DNA of 64,000 bases from CAZWLY01 sp964634465. GTDB taxonomy: Bacteria > Desulfobacterota > Desulfarculia > G963662305. The notes beneath the pieces were generated by a model. It searched no databases. It saw only the letters and a list, made by a program, of their open reading frames with translations, and had not been told where the DNA came from. The translations under genes were made by a program, and so were the position numbers. Below are positions 15,994-23,991 of this stretch, piece after piece. The stretch is from positions 372,001 to 436,000 of the forward strand of contig CAZWLY010000001.1 in NCBI GenBank assembly GCA_964634465.1. Direction: 5' to 3'. Within the stretch, counting starts at the first letter, position 1. Each line of letters starts with the position of its first letter.

Positions 15994-16896
15994 TCAGACC
16001 AGGACAAGGTAGTTTTTGAACTTCTCCACCCGGCCGGTCAGAACCTCGGCGAAGCGGTTCATGACCTTGGCCGTGACCGGGCCGGGGCAGGTCCGGCCGA
16101 CCTTGCGCCCGTCGATGGAGGCGATGGGCTGGACCCGGACGATGGACGAGCTGAAGAAGGCCTCGTCGAAGCCCTCGATCTCCTCGGGCCGGATGTCGGT
16201 CTCGATGAGCTCGATGCCCAGGTCCTTGATCACCTCCACGGTCAATTTCCGGGTCGTGCCTTCCAGGATGTTGGTCAGCGGCGGGGTGACGACCGTCTCA
16301 CCCTTGACGAAGAAGATATTGTGGGTGATGCCCTCGGCCACCAGACCGTCGGTCCCTAGCTGGAGCACGTCCTGATAGCCTCGCTCGAGGACGTCCAGCT
16401 TGGACAGGTAGGCGTTGATGTAGGTGCCGCAGACCTTGGCCTGGAGCGGCACGCTTTCGGGGTGGAGCTTCCGGAACCTGGTGATTCCGATGTTCACCGG
16501 CTGGTCGGTGGTCGCGCCGTCCACGCCGAAGTGGTCGAAGTTGGCGGCGAAGACGGCCACCTCGACCGTCTTGTCGCTGGGCACCGGGAAGATGTCCATG
16601 GCCGGGAAGTAGGCCAGCCACTTGACCACGCCGAAGGTGACATCGTTGCGCCGGCAGGTTTCGAGCACCGCCTCGGCCATCTCCTCCTTGCTCAGCGGCA
16701 GCTCCATCTTGATCAGCCTGGCCGAGTTGAAAAAGCGGTTGACGTGCTCGTCGAGGCACAGGCAGGCCGGACCGTCGTCGGTCTCGACCACTTGGAGCAC
16801 CTCGAATATCGATACGCCCCGACCCATGCTGAACGACAGCACCGGAACCGTGACCTCCTCCCAGGGCTTGAACTCGCCGTTAACCCAAGCCTCCAC
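15994..16896 (-). CDS. class IV PLP aminotransferase (branched-chain or D-amino acid type)
   Basis: A 300-residue fold-type IV aminotransferase. The PLP lysine is in INAYLSKLDVLERGYQD, and the EGxxxNIF signature appears as EGITHNIFFVKGE, followed by TPPLTNILEGTTR. It transfers the amino group of an amino acid to a 2-oxoacid in the cytoplasm. The GTG start at 16896 is supported by AGGAGG six bases upstream. It follows the alanine racemase gene at 85 bases and precedes the BMP importer. Adjacent racemase and fold-IV transaminase suggests D-amino-acid metabolism (D-alanine to pyruvate with D-glutamate formation), but L-branched-chain specificity cannot be excluded. Confidence 0.88.
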   Translation of the reverse strand: MEAWVNGEFKPWEEVTVPVLSFSMGRGVSIFEVLQVVETDDGPACLCLDEHVNRFFNSARLIKMELPLSKEEMAEAVLETCRRNDVTFGVVKWLAYFPAMDIFPVPSDKTVEVAVFAANFDHFGVDGATTDQPVNIGITRFRKLHPESVPLQAKVCGTYINAYLSKLDVLERGYQDVLQLGTDGLVAEGITHNIFFVKGETVVTPPLTNILEGTTRKLTVEVIKDLGIELIETDIRPEEIEGFDEAFFSSSIVRVQPIASIDGRKVGRTCPGPVTAKVMNRFAEVLTGRVEKFKNYLVLV

Positions 16897-16980
16897 TGCA
16901 ATCCTCCTGTTCGATATCGCCCCGGCCTTTTCCCGGGGCGGGTGATTCCGGACGGGATCGTCTGGTTGAATTATCATACC

Positions 16981-18285
16981 TCACTGCGAAGCGGTGTTGA
17001 GATAGAAGCGCTCCACCCGGGCCGAGACGCCGACCACGATGGGGACCGGGATCGTCCCCATCAGGCCGCCCAACTCGACCGCCGTGATCGACTCCTTACC
17101 CATGCGGCCGATCAAGACGACCTCGTCGCCGGGTTCGACGCCGTCTATGTGGCCGACGTCGGCCATCATCTGGTCCATGCCCACGACGCCCTTCACCCTC
17201 GCTCTTTGGCCCCTGATCAGAACCTCGCTCACTCCACCCAGCAGGCGGGGATAGCCGTCGGCATAGCCCGCGGACAGAATGGCCGCCACGGTGTCCGTCT
17301 CGGAACGGAAGGCCCTCCCGTAGCCGATCCCCTGGCCGGCCTTGACCGGGCGGACATCCCAGACCCGGGTCTTGAAACTCATGGCCGGTCTTATGTCCAG
17401 ATCGAACCGGCCGACCGTAAACCCGTAGACCAACGTGCCCGGCCGGATCATGTCGAGATGGCTTTCAGGGTAGTAGACCGCGCCTCCGGTGGCGGCCAGG
17501 TGGCGGATCGGGATCGACCATCCGGCCCGGCGGCAGGCCTCGGCCGCCGTCTTGAAGGCGGCGATCTGCTCCAGAGTGATGCGGTGATGCTCCGGGTCGT
17601 CGGGCTGGCGGGAGTTGGACAGGTGGGAGTAGAGCCCCTCGACCTCGAACCGCCCCAGGCTGTCCAAAAGATTTAGGAAATCCAGCAGGTCTTCCGGCTT
17701 GAGCGGAACCCGGCCCATGCCGGTGTCCACCTCGACGTGGACCTTGATCGGCTCGGTCAGCGTCCCGGCCAGGCGGCGGGCCAGTTCGGCCGAGCCCAAG
17801 GTGATGGTCAAGTCGTTGGCCGCGATCTCGGCCGCCTGCTCGGGCCGGGGTTGGATCAGGACCAGGATCGGCGCCTCCATGCCGGCCCGACGAAGCGCCG
17901 TTCCCTCCCGGACCTGGGCGACCGACAGGCGGTCGGCCCCGCCCTCGAGGGCGGCCTTGGCCGTCTCTATCATTCCGTGGCCGTAACCGTCGCCCTTGAC
18001 GCAGGCCATGACCAGCCGATTCGGCCCGGCCAGACGCTTGAGAGATCGGACGTTGTCTCGAATGGCCGCCAGGTCGATCTCGGCCCAGGCCGAAAGGCCG
18101 GCGGTCAGCTCATCGAGACCCTCGCGCCCGTCCAGAAAGGTTTTTCGCCCGACTATGTCCATGGCCGCCTGCATGAAGCGTTCAGCGCCGATGACTCGGC
18201 AGGAGCCTCCCGCACCAATTAACACCTCCACCGGACCTGTCAATCGTTTTGTGACCATCCGGCGGTTCGGGCGCCGGCGGAACAT
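16981..18285 (-). CDS. alr: alanine racemase
   Basis: A PLP-dependent racemase that makes D-alanine for peptidoglycan. Motifs: AWAEIDLAAIRDNVRSLKR, the PLP lysine in VKGDGYGHGM (canonical VKADAYGHG), HVEVDTGMGRVPL, and in the C-terminal barrel LSAGYADGYPR with catalytic Tyr and GVVGMDQMMADVG. The enzyme fold starts about 65 residues into this 434-codon frame, so the real start may be one of the internal codons (for example ATG near 18123-18132); no upstream codon has a clean ribosome-binding site. It is the first gene of a minus-strand cluster with an aminotransferase and the BMP importer, and is divergent from the BKACE gene. Confidence 0.9.
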   Translation of the reverse strand: MFRRRPNRRMVTKRLTGPVEVLIGAGGSCRVIGAERFMQAAMDIVGRKTFLDGREGLDELTAGLSAWAEIDLAAIRDNVRSLKRLAGPNRLVMACVKGDGYGHGMIETAKAALEGGADRLSVAQVREGTALRRAGMEAPILVLIQPRPEQAAEIAANDLTITLGSAELARRLAGTLTEPIKVHVEVDTGMGRVPLKPEDLLDFLNLLDSLGRFEVEGLYSHLSNSRQPDDPEHHRITLEQIAAFKTAAEACRRAGWSIPIRHLAATGGAVYYPESHLDMIRPGTLVYGFTVGRFDLDIRPAMSFKTRVWDVRPVKAGQGIGYGRAFRSETDTVAAILSAGYADGYPRLLGGVSEVLIRGQRARVKGVVGMDQMMADVGHIDGVEPGDEVVLIGRMGKESITAVELGGLMGTIPVPIVVGVSARVERFYLNTASQ

Positions 18286-18378
18286 TTTTTCGCCGTAGAA
18301 AAAGCGACAAAATATGTAGTATATTCGACGGTATCCCTCCTTCCCATTGAAAGAATGGATGCGGCGGCGAGATTGTCC

Positions 18379-18406
18379 TTGACTAACCCCTTAATCCTGC
18401 AATAAT
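18379..18406 (+). promoter_or_regulatory. putative promoter of the BKACE gene
   Basis: TTGACT (18379-18384), 16 bases, AATAAT (18401-18406; TAATAAT overlapping) on the plus strand, about 90 bases before the BKACE start. On the other strand TATACT near 18314-18309 could be the -10 of the alr promoter, making 18286-18487 a divergent control region. Confidence 0.45.
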
Positions 18407-18493
18407 AATTTCGATTGTGTATTTCGGCCTTTTTGGGCGCCCATTCCGGAAGTATTTCGAAGACGTATCTGGAAAGCCAGGCTTCGGTTGGCC

Positions 18494-19342
18494 ATGGATA
18501 AGCTGATAATCACCGTCGCTCCGACCGGTTCCGTCCCGACCAAGGACATGAACCCCAACCTGCCCATCACGCCGGCCGAAATCGGGGCCGACGCCGCCCG
18601 TTGCCAGGACGCCGGGGCGTCGATCATCCACATCCACGCCCGGGAGGACGACGGGACCAACAGCACCCGGCGGGAGCGCTTCGCCGAGATAGTCGCCGCC
18701 GTCGAGGCCAGGGCGCCGCGCCTGATCCGCCAGATCTCCACCGGCGGTCGGGCCGGGGCCGGGCTCGATGTCCGCCTGCCGAGGCTTGAGCTCAACCCGG
18801 AGATGGCCAGTCTGACCACCGGCTCGGTCAACTTCCCCAACATGGTCTACGAGAATCCCCCCGATCTGATCGACGGTTTGGCCGCGGAGATGAAAGAGCG
18901 GGGCGTGAAGCCGGAGATGGAGTGCTTCGACCTGTCCATGATCTCCAACGCCGACGATCTTCAACGGCGCGGCCTGGCCGAAGCGCCGTTGCACTTCAAC
19001 CTGGTCATGGGGCTCAAGGGGGCGATTACCGCCACCGCCCGGAACCTGGTTTTCATGGTCGACAGCCTGCCGGCCGGGTCGAGTTGGTGCGTGTCCGGCA
19101 TGGGCCGCTTTCAACTGCCCCTGGCCGTTCACGCCATTTTGATGGGGGGGCATGTCAGGGTTGGGCTGGAGGATAACATTTGGTACGTTAAGGGAAGACT
19201 GGCTTCCAATCCGGAACTTGTCGAGCGCATCGTCAGGCTGGCGAAGGAACTGGGGCGCGAAGTGGCCGACCCGGAAGAGGCGAGGGAAATTCTGTCGTTA
19301 CCGCTGCAAACCAACCGATCGGCCTCGGGCGCTGGAACGTAG
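18494..19342 (+). CDS. beta-keto acid cleavage enzyme (BKACE, DUF849)
   Basis: A 282-residue TIM-barrel enzyme of the 3-keto-5-aminohexanoate cleavage family. Such enzymes condense a beta-keto acid with acetyl-CoA and split it into a CoA ester and acetoacetate, using a divalent metal. The metal-binding HIHARE motif follows ASI, STGGRAG is the substrate loop, and MECFDLSMI, GLKGAI and VRVGLEDN are all family-typical. The N-terminal IITVAPTGSVPTK is also typical. Start is either this ATG or TTG at 18488; neither has a strong ribosome-binding site. A terminator follows at 19419-19449, separating it from TRAP system 1. The substrate is unknown. Confidence 0.9.
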   Translation: MDKLIITVAPTGSVPTKDMNPNLPITPAEIGADAARCQDAGASIIHIHAREDDGTNSTRRERFAEIVAAVEARAPRLIRQISTGGRAGAGLDVRLPRLELNPEMASLTTGSVNFPNMVYENPPDLIDGLAAEMKERGVKPEMECFDLSMISNADDLQRRGLAEAPLHFNLVMGLKGAITATARNLVFMVDSLPAGSSWCVSGMGRFQLPLAVHAILMGGHVRVGLEDNIWYVKGRLASNPELVERIVRLAKELGREVADPEEAREILSLPLQTNRSASGAGT

Positions 19343-19426
19343 ATGAACAACCCCGCTGGAAGCGACGGAGTATCGGCGGAAGATGCGGAGTCGTTCTTCT
19401 TCGCCGCAAGCTGTGAGGAATGGCCC
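19342..19426 (+). repeat. dispersed hairpin repeat, copy 1
   Basis: An 85-bp element beginning GATGAACAACCCCGC that is about 87% identical (11 differences by hand alignment) to the reverse complement of 35258-35341. It contains CCCCGC-GGAAGC-GACGG-type and TTCGCCGCAAGC-type imperfect stems and ends GGAATGGCCC, which runs into the terminator that follows. The element starts at the last base of the BKACE stop codon. Confidence 0.75.
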
Positions 19427-19449
19427 CCCATGGGGGCAGGCCATTTTTT
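19419..19449 (+). terminator. Rho-independent terminator after the BKACE gene
   Basis: AATGGCC plus CCCC pairs with GGGG plus GGCCATT (a two-base CA bulge on the 3' side, loop AT/G), immediately followed by TTTTT. Its stem partly uses the end of repeat copy 1. Confidence 0.8.
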
Positions 19450-19474
19450 GAACAACACTCGTCGGCATGGAATT

Positions 19475-19490
19475 CGGAGTGATCACTCCG
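19475..19490. promoter_or_regulatory. perfect 16-bp palindrome upstream of TRAP system 1
   Basis: CGGAGTGATCACTCCG is a perfect dyad, ending 33 bases before the TAXI binding-protein ATG. Such a short, perfect and isolated palindrome in front of a transporter operon is a good operator candidate; it could alternatively form an RNA hairpin in the leader. Confidence 0.55.
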
Positions 19491-19523
19491 TCATTATGCG
19501 ACCCTGAGGAGGAGAGAGGTATT

Positions 19524-20501
19524 ATGTCCAAAAAGAAATTGTTGCTTACCGCGGTCCTGGTATTCGCTCTTTCCCTAACCCTGGCCGTAGGCCCCGCCGA
19601 CGCCGCCAAGCGTCGCTTCGTGTCCATCGCCGCTGGCTGGGTCACCGGAGCCTACTTCCCCATGGCCGGCGCCCTGTCCCGGATCGCCTGGAAGCATCTG
19701 AAGGACAAGGGCATCAAGGTTACGGCCGAGTCCTCGGGGGCGTCCGTGGCCAACGCCAAGCTGATCGGTGCCGGCGACACCGACTTCGCCATCATGCAAA
19801 ACGACATCGCCTACTACGCCTATAACGGCGTCGCGCCCATCTTCAAGGCCAAGATTCCGGGCCTCAAGGGCGTGGCCACGCTCTTCCCCGAGCACGTCCA
19901 GTTGGTGGCCCGCAAGGCTTCTGGAATCAAGTCGGTCGCCGATCTTAAAGGCAAGAAGGTGGCCATCGGTCCGGTCGGCTCCGGCACCACCGCCAACGCC
20001 CAGCAGATCCTGGAAGCCTGGGGCCTGACCTTCGACGACCTGGGCAAGGCCGAGCAGCTCAAGGCCTCTCAGGCTTCGGACTACATCAAGGACGGTCGCC
20101 TCGACGCCGCCTTCTTCACCGTGGCCGTCGGCGCTTCGGTCATCGTCGATACCGCGATCATGGTCGACGTGAACGTGGTCCCGATCGCCGGTCCCAACGT
20201 GGACAAGCTGATCAAGAAGTACCCCTTCTACGCCAAGCAGGTGGTCAAGGGCGGCACCTACAAGGGTAACGACGCCGACGTCCCGACCGTGTCGGTCATG
20301 GCCATGCTGACCGCCCGGGACGACCTGGAGGCCGACATCGTCTACTCCCTGCTCAAAGCCATGTACTCCGACCTGGCCCAGCTCAAGAAGGCCCACGCCA
20401 AGTTCAAGGACATCAGCCCCAAGACCGCCCTGGTCGGCATGAGCATTCCGCTGCACGCCGGCGCCGAGAAGTACTTCAAGGAGATCGGCGTCCTGAAGTA
20501 A
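19524..20501 (+). CDS. TAXI-family TRAP transporter solute-binding protein (system 1)
   Basis: A 325-residue periplasmic protein. MSKKKLLLTAVLVFALSLTL and the following AVGPADA form the signal peptide. The TAXI fold is shown by SIAAGWVTGAYFPMAGALSR, VTAESSGASVANAKLIGAGDTDFAIMQND and the glycine-rich KVAIGPVGSGTTANAQQIL. It delivers a small organic acid, possibly a dicarboxylate or amino acid, to the fused permease downstream. GAGGAGGAGAG just before the ATG at 19524 fixes the start. Its transcript is separated from that of the permease by a 12-bp hairpin, which may raise its expression relative to the permease. Confidence 0.92.
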   Translation: MSKKKLLLTAVLVFALSLTLAVGPADAAKRRFVSIAAGWVTGAYFPMAGALSRIAWKHLKDKGIKVTAESSGASVANAKLIGAGDTDFAIMQNDIAYYAYNGVAPIFKAKIPGLKGVATLFPEHVQLVARKASGIKSVADLKGKKVAIGPVGSGTTANAQQILEAWGLTFDDLGKAEQLKASQASDYIKDGRLDAAFFTVAVGASVIVDTAIMVDVNVVPIAGPNVDKLIKKYPFYAKQVVKGGTYKGNDADVPTVSVMAMLTARDDLEADIVYSLLKAMYSDLAQLKKAHAKFKDISPKTALVGMSIPLHAGAEKYFKEIGVLK

Positions 20502-20532
20502 TCTCAGGGCCTTGATTCCAACCATCGGCTGC

Positions 20533-20565
20533 GGCCGGAACGGTTCTCGACGGACCGTTCCGGCC
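20533..20565 (+). promoter_or_regulatory. intercistronic hairpin between TRAP binding protein and permease (system 1)
   Basis: Perfect 12-bp arms GGCCGGAACGGT and ACCGTTCCGGCC around a 9-base loop. No U-tract follows. In transport operons such hairpins protect the binding-protein mRNA from 3' decay; here that role is inferred from position. A similar hairpin occupies the same place in system 2 (59042-59068). Confidence 0.65.
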
Positions 20566-20603
20566 GGCCGGCAATCCCTGATCCGGTTTCTGTAGGGGGT
20601 GTC

Positions 20604-22709
20604 ATGGTTTCAGTGGAGGAAAGGCATAGCGTCGATGATGGGGTGCGGATAGCCCAGGAGGCGGAGACGGGCAGCCGGGTATTCTCCGGCAAGGCCGCCC
20701 TGTTCATCCGCTGGTTCGCCATCGCCATGTCGCTTTTCCAGCTCTCCACCGGTTTTCTCGGCGAACTTCCCGGCTCCCAGCAACTCTCCATCCACCTTAC
20801 TTTCGCCGTCGTTCTGTGCTTTCTGTGTTTTCCCAGATCCAAGAAATCCCCCCGAGACCGGATGACCTGGACCGATATCGTCCTGGCCGTCGCCGCCGGG
20901 GCGGCGGCCTTCTACCGCTACGCCAACTACGAGCATGTGGTGACCTCCGTCGGCGACGCGCCGGTGTACGACATCATCATCTGCGGCGTGTTGATCGTGC
21001 TCATCCTGGAGGCCACCCGGCGCTCGATTTCGCCGATGCTGCCGCTCATCGCCGGCATCTTTCTGGTCTACGCCTATGTCGGCCCCTGGATTCCGGGTGA
21101 CCTGGCCCACCGCGGTTTCGGCGTGAAGCGGATCATCGACCATGTGGTCATGTCCGACGAGGGGCTGTGGGGCGTGCCGCTTCGGGTTTCGGCCACCTTC
21201 GTCTTCTTGTTCGTTCTTTTCGGGGCCTTTCTGGACAAGATCGGGGCGGGCGAGTATCTGATCAACCTCTCCTTCGCCCTGATGGGCCGCTTCAGGGGAG
21301 GCCCGGCCAAGGCGGCGGTGGTCGCCTCTTGCGCCATGGGCTCCATCTCCGGGTCGTCCATCGCCAACACCGTCACCACCGGGGCGATGACCATCCCGTT
21401 GATGAAGAAGGTCGGTTTCAAACCCCACGTCGCCGGTGCGGTCGAGGTGGCCGCCTCGACCAACGGCCAGCTCATGCCGCCGATCATGGGCGCGGCCGCC
21501 TTCATCATGGCCGAGATCATCGGCGTCTCCTACTTCGAGATAGTCAAGGCGGCCTTCATCCCGGCCGTGCTGTCCTACACCGCCATCTTCTCCATCGTCC
21601 ACCTGGAGGCGGTCAAGGAGGGAATCAGGGGGCTGACCAAGGACGAAATGCCGCCGATGGTCAAGACGACCCTGTCGGGATTGCACTACCTCATTCCGCT
21701 GGGTGTGTTGATCTGGCTGCTGCTGATCGAGATGTGGACCCCGACCACCTCGGCCTTCTGGTCCATCCTGACCGGCGCCGGGGTGGCCGTGGCCAACAAC
21801 CTCTATCGCCACTACCGCTCCTTCCCGGTCTGGCGGGCCCGGGGCCGGGAGAGCCTCAATCCGGCCTACCAGGCCTACCTGGCCGACTCGGAGGGTTTCT
21901 GGCGGCGCCGGAGTTGGTCCGAGATCACCGAGGCGCTGGAGGTCGGGGCCCGGAACATGGCCGGCATCGCCGTCGCCTGCGCCTGTTGCGGGTTGATCAT
22001 CGGCGTCGTCTCCCTGACCGGGCTGGGGCTCAAGATGGCCGTCTTCATCACCGACCTGGCCGGCGGCCAACTCTTACTGACCCTGGTCTACTCGGTCTTC
22101 GCCTGCATCATCCTCGGCATGGGGCTGCCGACCACGGCGACCTACATCATCATGGCCGCCATGACCGCCCCGGCGATCATGATGATCAGCGCCGACCAGA
22201 ACTTGGGCCTGCCCATCATCGCCGTCCACCTGTTCGTCTTCTACTACGGCATCGTCTCCGACGACACGCCGCCGGTGGGGCTGTGCGCCTACGCCGCGGC
22301 CGGCATCGCCGGCTCGGACCCGATCAAGACCGGCTGGAAAAGCTTCCGGCTGGACCTGGCCGCCTTCACCCTGCCGTTCATGTTCATCTACAACACCAAG
22401 TTGTTGATGTTCAACACCACCTGGCAGGAGCTGACCTATCTGGTGCCGGTGTCCATCGTCGGCATGTTCTGCTGGTCGGTCTTCATCCAGGGCCACTGGA
22501 TGGTCAAGACCTACCTCTTGGAGCGGCTGGCCTTTTTGGGTCTGGCCTTCCTGTTCGTCATGCCCAAGGGGTTTGACGTACCGTTTATGGACTTCCATCT
22601 GAATCAGCACCTGGTCAACGCCGGGTCGGCGGGCGTGTTGATACTGCTCTACCTGTGGCAGCGTTCGCGCAAGACCAGGATGGAAGGCAGCCGATCGACC
22701 CCCGTCTAG
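20604..22709 (+). CDS. TRAP transporter fused permease, 4TM/12TM type (system 1)
   Basis: A 701-residue inner-membrane protein fusing the small (DctQ-like, four TM) and large (DctM-like, about twelve TM) TRAP subunits, the form that partners TAXI binding proteins. The most conserved segment is visible: GSISGSSIANTVTTGAMTIP, LMKKVGFKPHVAGAVE, then NGQLMPPIMGAAAFIMAE. LGMGLPTTATYIIMAAM and SDDTPPVGLCAYAAAGIAGSD lie in the second half. Transport is driven by an ion gradient. ATG at 20604 follows GGGGGTGTC. DUF1850 and a universal stress protein gene follow on the same strand. Confidence 0.93.
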   Translation: MVSVEERHSVDDGVRIAQEAETGSRVFSGKAALFIRWFAIAMSLFQLSTGFLGELPGSQQLSIHLTFAVVLCFLCFPRSKKSPRDRMTWTDIVLAVAAGAAAFYRYANYEHVVTSVGDAPVYDIIICGVLIVLILEATRRSISPMLPLIAGIFLVYAYVGPWIPGDLAHRGFGVKRIIDHVVMSDEGLWGVPLRVSATFVFLFVLFGAFLDKIGAGEYLINLSFALMGRFRGGPAKAAVVASCAMGSISGSSIANTVTTGAMTIPLMKKVGFKPHVAGAVEVAASTNGQLMPPIMGAAAFIMAEIIGVSYFEIVKAAFIPAVLSYTAIFSIVHLEAVKEGIRGLTKDEMPPMVKTTLSGLHYLIPLGVLIWLLLIEMWTPTTSAFWSILTGAGVAVANNLYRHYRSFPVWRARGRESLNPAYQAYLADSEGFWRRRSWSEITEALEVGARNMAGIAVACACCGLIIGVVSLTGLGLKMAVFITDLAGGQLLLTLVYSVFACIILGMGLPTTATYIIMAAMTAPAIMMISADQNLGLPIIAVHLFVFYYGIVSDDTPPVGLCAYAAAGIAGSDPIKTGWKSFRLDLAAFTLPFMFIYNTKLLMFNTTWQELTYLVPVSIVGMFCWSVFIQGHWMVKTYLLERLAFLGLAFLFVMPKGFDVPFMDFHLNQHLVNAGSAGVLILLYLWQRSRKTRMEGSRSTPV

Positions 22710-22890
22710 TCGATCGTGAGGAGGCCGTCGGGCCGGATCGGCGGCGGGCGCCGGGGGGCTGAATCCGGCCGGGGGGGCGATCTTCGCCGAGACCGAGACA
22801 GGCGAGCGACGATCCTCAGGGCGACGGCGGGCCGAAACGCTTGTTCCGCTCGTTTCGCCGGCCGATTCGGCCCCCTGGTGACGATCGGGC

Positions 22891-23442
22891 ATGAAACATC
22901 GGGCTCGCAAAAGGCGCAAGACGTGGCTCTGGCTGGTCGCGATCGCGGCCCTGGCGGCGCTGGCGGCCGGGGCCTTGTCGTCGTCGGTGGCGCTCACCGT
23001 CCGCTTGCCCCGGCAGGGCGGGCGCCTTATCGCCGCCGCCCGGATCGACCGGGATGACGCGGTGGTCAGGATCGCCTATCGCCACTCGGTGGAGCTGAGC
23101 CGGGTCGAGGGATTGTTCAAGATCGGCCCCGGCCCGAGACTCCTGGCCTATCAGACCCGGATGGAATCGACCGGCACCGGCCTGCCCAACGTCGATCCCG
23201 AGCGGACCCGGCGGGAGGGCGAGTGGCTGGTGGTTGAGGAGGGACTCAAGCCGATCCCCGGTTTTCGCTTCTTCCTGATGCCTATCAACCGGCTCCGGAT
23301 ATTTGCCGGCGACGAGGAATTGCCTATCGACGAGGCCCAGGCCGGCGACATATTGTATATTGGGGTGGAGCGAGTCAGATTTTGGCGATGGCTGGCCTGG
23401 CGGGCGCTGGGGCGGCCATGGCCGGTTCCTTCAGCGCCGTGA
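22891..23442 (+). CDS. DUF1850 domain protein, TRAP-associated
   Basis: A 183-residue protein with an N-terminal signal anchor (TWLWLVAIAALAALAAGAL) and the DUF1850 core: RIAYRHSVELSRVEGLFKI, YQTRMESTGTGLP and LVVEEGLKPIPGF. DUF1850 genes are recurrent neighbours of TAXI TRAP transporters, which is the case here, so it probably assists or modulates transport at the periplasmic face. The start has a poor ribosome-binding site and sits 181 bases after the permease stop, in a GC-rich gap without another gene. Confidence 0.85.
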   Translation: MKHRARKRRKTWLWLVAIAALAALAAGALSSSVALTVRLPRQGGRLIAAARIDRDDAVVRIAYRHSVELSRVEGLFKIGPGPRLLAYQTRMESTGTGLPNVDPERTRREGEWLVVEEGLKPIPGFRFFLMPINRLRIFAGDEELPIDEAQAGDILYIGVERVRFWRWLAWRALGRPWPVPSAP

Positions 23443-23456
23443 CAAGGGGGAGGTCA

Positions 23457-23939
23457 ATGAAAAAGTTCAAAAAGATTCTGGTGCCGACCGATTTCTCCGA
23501 GCCGTCGAACAGAGCCCTGGAGTACGCCTTCACCTTCGGCGCCAAGTTCGACGCCGAGATACTCGTCTTGCACGTGGTCGACGGCCGGGCGCTCCAATCC
23601 ATCTCGTCTTACTCCTACGGCGAGGTGGCCGAGGAGTACCTGGCCAAGCACTCCCACGAGGACATGGCCGAGGAGGTCAACCAGGTCCTGGCCGAAGAGA
23701 TAAAGAAGGGCGTCGAGTACGATCACAAGCTCAAGGTGACGACCGTCGTGCGCTACGGCGTGCCCTACGACCAGATCATCAAGGTGGCCGAAGAGGAGGG
23801 GGTGGACTTCATCGTCGTCGGCGCCCGCGGCCAGACCGCTCTGGCCGACGCCCTGATGGGCGGGGTGGCCGCCAAGGTCAGCCGCCGGGCCAGGTGCCCG
23901 GTCTTCATCGTCCGCCGCCGCCGGACCAAGAAGAGTTAG
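23457..23939 (+). CDS. universal stress protein (UspA family), TRAP-linked
   Basis: A 160-residue cytoplasmic UspA-fold protein. It opens MKKFKKILVPTDFSEPSNRALEYAF-like (first 15 residues are diagnostic) and ends with the ATP-binding loop VVGARGQTALADALMGGVAAKVSRRARCPVF (G-2x-G-9x-G type). GGGGGAGGTCA before the ATG at 23457 fixes the start, 14 bases after the DUF1850 stop. UspA genes recur with TRAP transporters (TeaD in Halomonas regulates such a transporter), so regulation of transport by nucleotide status is a reasonable inference. Confidence 0.92.
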   Translation: MKKFKKILVPTDFSEPSNRALEYAFTFGAKFDAEILVLHVVDGRALQSISSYSYGEVAEEYLAKHSHEDMAEEVNQVLAEEIKKGVEYDHKLKVTTVVRYGVPYDQIIKVAEEEGVDFIVVGARGQTALADALMGGVAAKVSRRARCPVFIVRRRRTKKS

Positions 23940-23991
23940 AAAAACCGGCCAGGGGCTTGGGAAAGACCTCGAAGGAAGGCTCCCCGGCCTT

